Assembly (NCBI GenBank): GCA_030838815.1
Contig: JAUZEX010000716.1
Coordinates: 1 to 6,737 of the forward strand
Length of the DNA stretch: 6,737 bases
Source: Actinomycetota bacterium
GTDB lineage: Bacteria; Actinomycetota; Acidimicrobiia; IMCC26256; BP-133
Direction: 5' to 3'
Shown: in pieces, positions 5,352-6,737 of the stretch
Numbering within the stretch: position 1 is the stretch's first letter
Layout of the letters: each line of letters starts with the position of its first letter
Position numbers and translations under genes: made by a program
The notes under the pieces: model-generated
Seen by the model: the letters and a program-made list of their open reading frames with translations, nothing else
What the model was told of the DNA's origin: nothing
Database searches by the model: none

Positions 5352-6667
5352 CCCCCGACAGTTACCTTCCCGAGTCGATCCCGCTCTACCGGTCCATGGT
5401 CGAGGCGGAGGAGCTCGAAGCCGGCGCGGCCGAGCTCGCCGCCGGCTGGCTCGGGATGGGCCAGTCCGTCCTCGCCTTCGAGGAGGCCGTCCACCGGGCG
5501 GTCGACGCCGGTTCGCGCTCCACCGTGGCGGTCAGCACCGGCCATGCCGCCCTCCATCTGGCCATGATCATCGCCGGGGCCGGACCGGGGACGGAGGTGA
5601 TCGTCCCGGCCTTCACCCATCTCGCCGACGTGCAGGCCGTCGTGGCCGCCGGCGCCGAGCCGGTGTTCTGCGACATCGATCCGCTCACGCTGTGCATCGA
5701 CGTCGACCGGGCCGCCGAGCTCGTCGGCGCGGCCACCCGGGCCGTCGTCCTCATGGACTACGGCCCCCACCTCTGCGACCACGACGCCGCCGCCGCCCTG
5801 GCCGCCGAACGGGGGCTGCGGACGGTCCACGACGCCGCCCACGCTTTCGGGTCCGCCTACCACGGCCGGCCGGTGGGCAGCTTCTCCGACCTGTGCACCT
5901 TCAGCTTCGACCCCGTCAAGGCGCTCACCGCCATCGACGCCGGCGTCGTCGTCGTCCGCGACGACATCGAGCTGCACCGGCTCCGCCACCTGCGCCTCCT
6001 CGGCTCCGACCTGCCGGTGACGGCCAGCTACCGCAACGAGAAGACGTGGGACTACGACGCCGTGGACATCGGCTACCGCTACCACCTGTCCAACGTCCAC
6101 GCCGCCGTGGGGCTGGCCCAGATCGCCAAGCTGGACCGGATCCGGGCCGCCCGCCAGGCCGCCTGCCGCCGCTACCAGGAGCGGCTGAAGACGGTGGAGG
6201 GCGTCGGGCTGCCGCCGACGGACTTCGACGACGTGAACCCGTTCCTGTACTACATCCGGGTCGCCCCCGGCGTCCGGGACAACCTCCGGGACCATCTGGC
6301 CGGGCGGGGGATCGGCACCGGGATCCACTGGCGGCCGGCGCAGCTCCACACCCGCTTCCGCGGCTACCGCCACGGACCCCTCCCGGTCACCGAGCAGGTG
6401 GGGGAGGAGATCATCTCGCTGCCGCTGCACTCGGCGATGCCGGACGCCGTGGTCGACCGGGTCTGCGACGAGGTGGCGGCGTATTTCCGCCGGCCCGGCC
6501 GTCCCCGGCCGGCCAGTCCCCAGCCGGCCACTCCCCAGCCGGCCAGTCCCCAGCCGGCCAGTCCTCAGTCGGCCACTCCCCAGTCGGCCAGTCCCCAGTC
6601 GGCCAGTCCGCAGCCGGCCAGTCCTCAGCCGGCCAGGGCCGCCGACCAGCGGCGGTACTCGGCGTAG
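5348..6667 (+). CDS. DegT/DnrJ/EryC1/StrS family sugar aminotransferase
   Basis: 439 residues from the GTG at 5348. This PLP-dependent family usually transfers an amino group to a keto-nucleotide sugar, making amino sugars for surface glycans. Typical N-terminus: IPLYRSMVEAEELEAG...GWLGMGQSVLAFEEAV. STGHAALHLAM binds cofactor phosphate; VIVPAFTHLADVQAV follows; HDAAHAFGS holds Asp162, which pairs with the PLP ring nitrogen; FSFDPVKALTAIDAG holds Lys191, the Schiff-base lysine. The family's usual GEGG after the lysine is IDAG here. The domain ends with SLPLHSAMPDAVVDRVCDEVAAYF, near the normal length. From residue 388 a PASPQ-type tail replaces the usual end. Start choice: GTG 5348 forms GTGA with the PAP2 stop, like the operon junctions opposite; GTG 5324 would add eight residues. 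The product sugar is unknown. Confidence 0.92.
   Translation: MTPDSYLPESIPLYRSMVEAEELEAGAAELAAGWLGMGQSVLAFEEAVHRAVDAGSRSTVAVSTGHAALHLAMIIAGAGPGTEVIVPAFTHLADVQAVVAAGAEPVFCDIDPLTLCIDVDRAAELVGAATRAVVLMDYGPHLCDHDAAAALAAERGLRTVHDAAHAFGSAYHGRPVGSFSDLCTFSFDPVKALTAIDAGVVVVRDDIELHRLRHLRLLGSDLPVTASYRNEKTWDYDAVDIGYRYHLSNVHAAVGLAQIAKLDRIRAARQAACRRYQERLKTVEGVGLPPTDFDDVNPFLYYIRVAPGVRDNLRDHLAGRGIGTGIHWRPAQLHTRFRGYRHGPLPVTEQVGEEIISLPLHSAMPDAVVDRVCDEVAAYFRRPGRPRPASPQPATPQPASPQPASPQSATPQSASPQSASPQPASPQPARAADQRRYSA
6509..6634 (+). repeat. 15-bp tandem repeat, about 8.4 copies, at the aminotransferase C-terminus
   Basis: Eight 15-base units of type CCGGCCAGTCCCCAG run from 6509 to 6628, followed by CCGGCC (6629-6634). 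They read PASPQ, PATPQ, PASPQ, PASPQ, SATPQ, SASPQ, SASPQ, PASPQ. Variation is limited to CCG/TCG, AGT/ACT and the third base of the second proline codon (CCC, CCT, CCG). The array lies between the aminotransferase fold and the convergent gene, whose stop (6625-6627) falls inside the last full unit. Confidence 0.95.
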
Positions 6668-6737
6668 AACGCCCGCCGCTCGTCGGGGCGCACCGGGAAC
6701 CAGCCGACGGCGGCGTAGCCGGCGGCGCCGACGAAGA
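6625..6737 (-). CDS. Unrecognised protein, C-terminal 36 residues only
   Basis: Reading leftwards from the window edge, a minus-strand frame gives FVGAAGYAAVGWFPVRPDER, then RAFYAEYRRWSAALAG and a TGA at 6627-6625. Its composition is protein-like: mixed aromatic, charged and hydrophobic residues with a possible end of a membrane segment, unlike the Arg/Pro-rich shadow frames common in this DNA. I think it is the end of a real gene that enters from the right. The family is not identifiable from so little. It overlaps the apparent aminotransferase tail by 43 bases tail to tail, and its stop lies within the PASPQ array. Confidence 0.6.
   Translation of the reverse strand, partial: FVGAAGYAAVGWFPVRPDERRAFYAEYRRWSAALAG

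Noticed and set aside
4967..6430. Long minus-strand open frame opposite PAP2 and the aminotransferase
   Set aside because: Gly/Asp/Val-rich composition typical of antisense frames in GC-rich DNA, and the plus strand carries unmistakable family motifs throughout.

Overview
The window is very GC-rich, uses GTG as well as ATG starts, and packs genes with 4-base stop/start overlaps. This suggests a high-GC actinobacterium; the gene mix would fit the Acidimicrobiia or a relative, but that placement is inference. No rRNA, tRNA, CRISPR array or insertion sequence was seen.

Layout. (1) 1-557, plus strand: the 3' part of a CpsD/CapB-type (BY-kinase-like) P-loop ATPase of exopolysaccharide synthesis, with altered catalytic motifs. 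(2) 561-956, minus: a small low-affinity iron permease family membrane protein, convergent with the ATPase. (3) 4353 down to 1081, minus: a tight four-gene operon in the order NodB-type polysaccharide deacetylase, DMT-family transporter, flippase-like LPG-synthase-TM protein, small lipoprotein. Each junction is a 4-base ATGA or GTGA overlap. (4) 4401-6667, plus, divergent from the operon: a PAP2-superfamily phosphatase/transferase of the inositol-phosphorylceramide-synthase-like type, then a DegT/DnrJ/EryC1/StrS sugar aminotransferase, probably joined by a GTGA overlap. (5) 6625-6737, minus: the C-terminal end of an unrecognised gene that converges on the aminotransferase.

Taken together the genes look like part of a cell-surface glycan/lipid locus: a polysaccharide co-polymerase ATPase, a deacetylase, a lipid phosphatase, a flippase-like protein and an amino-sugar-forming aminotransferase. 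The exact product cannot be read from the sequence.

The most unusual feature is four unrelated-looking short tandem-repeat arrays with units of 18, 15, 33 and 15 bp. Every unit is a multiple of three, and every array sits at the very N- or C-terminal end of a coding region, next to a gene junction. They encode hexa-, penta-, undeca- and pentapeptide repeats. In the lipoprotein the array must be translated, because no other ATG, GTG or TTG start lies between it and the signal sequence.
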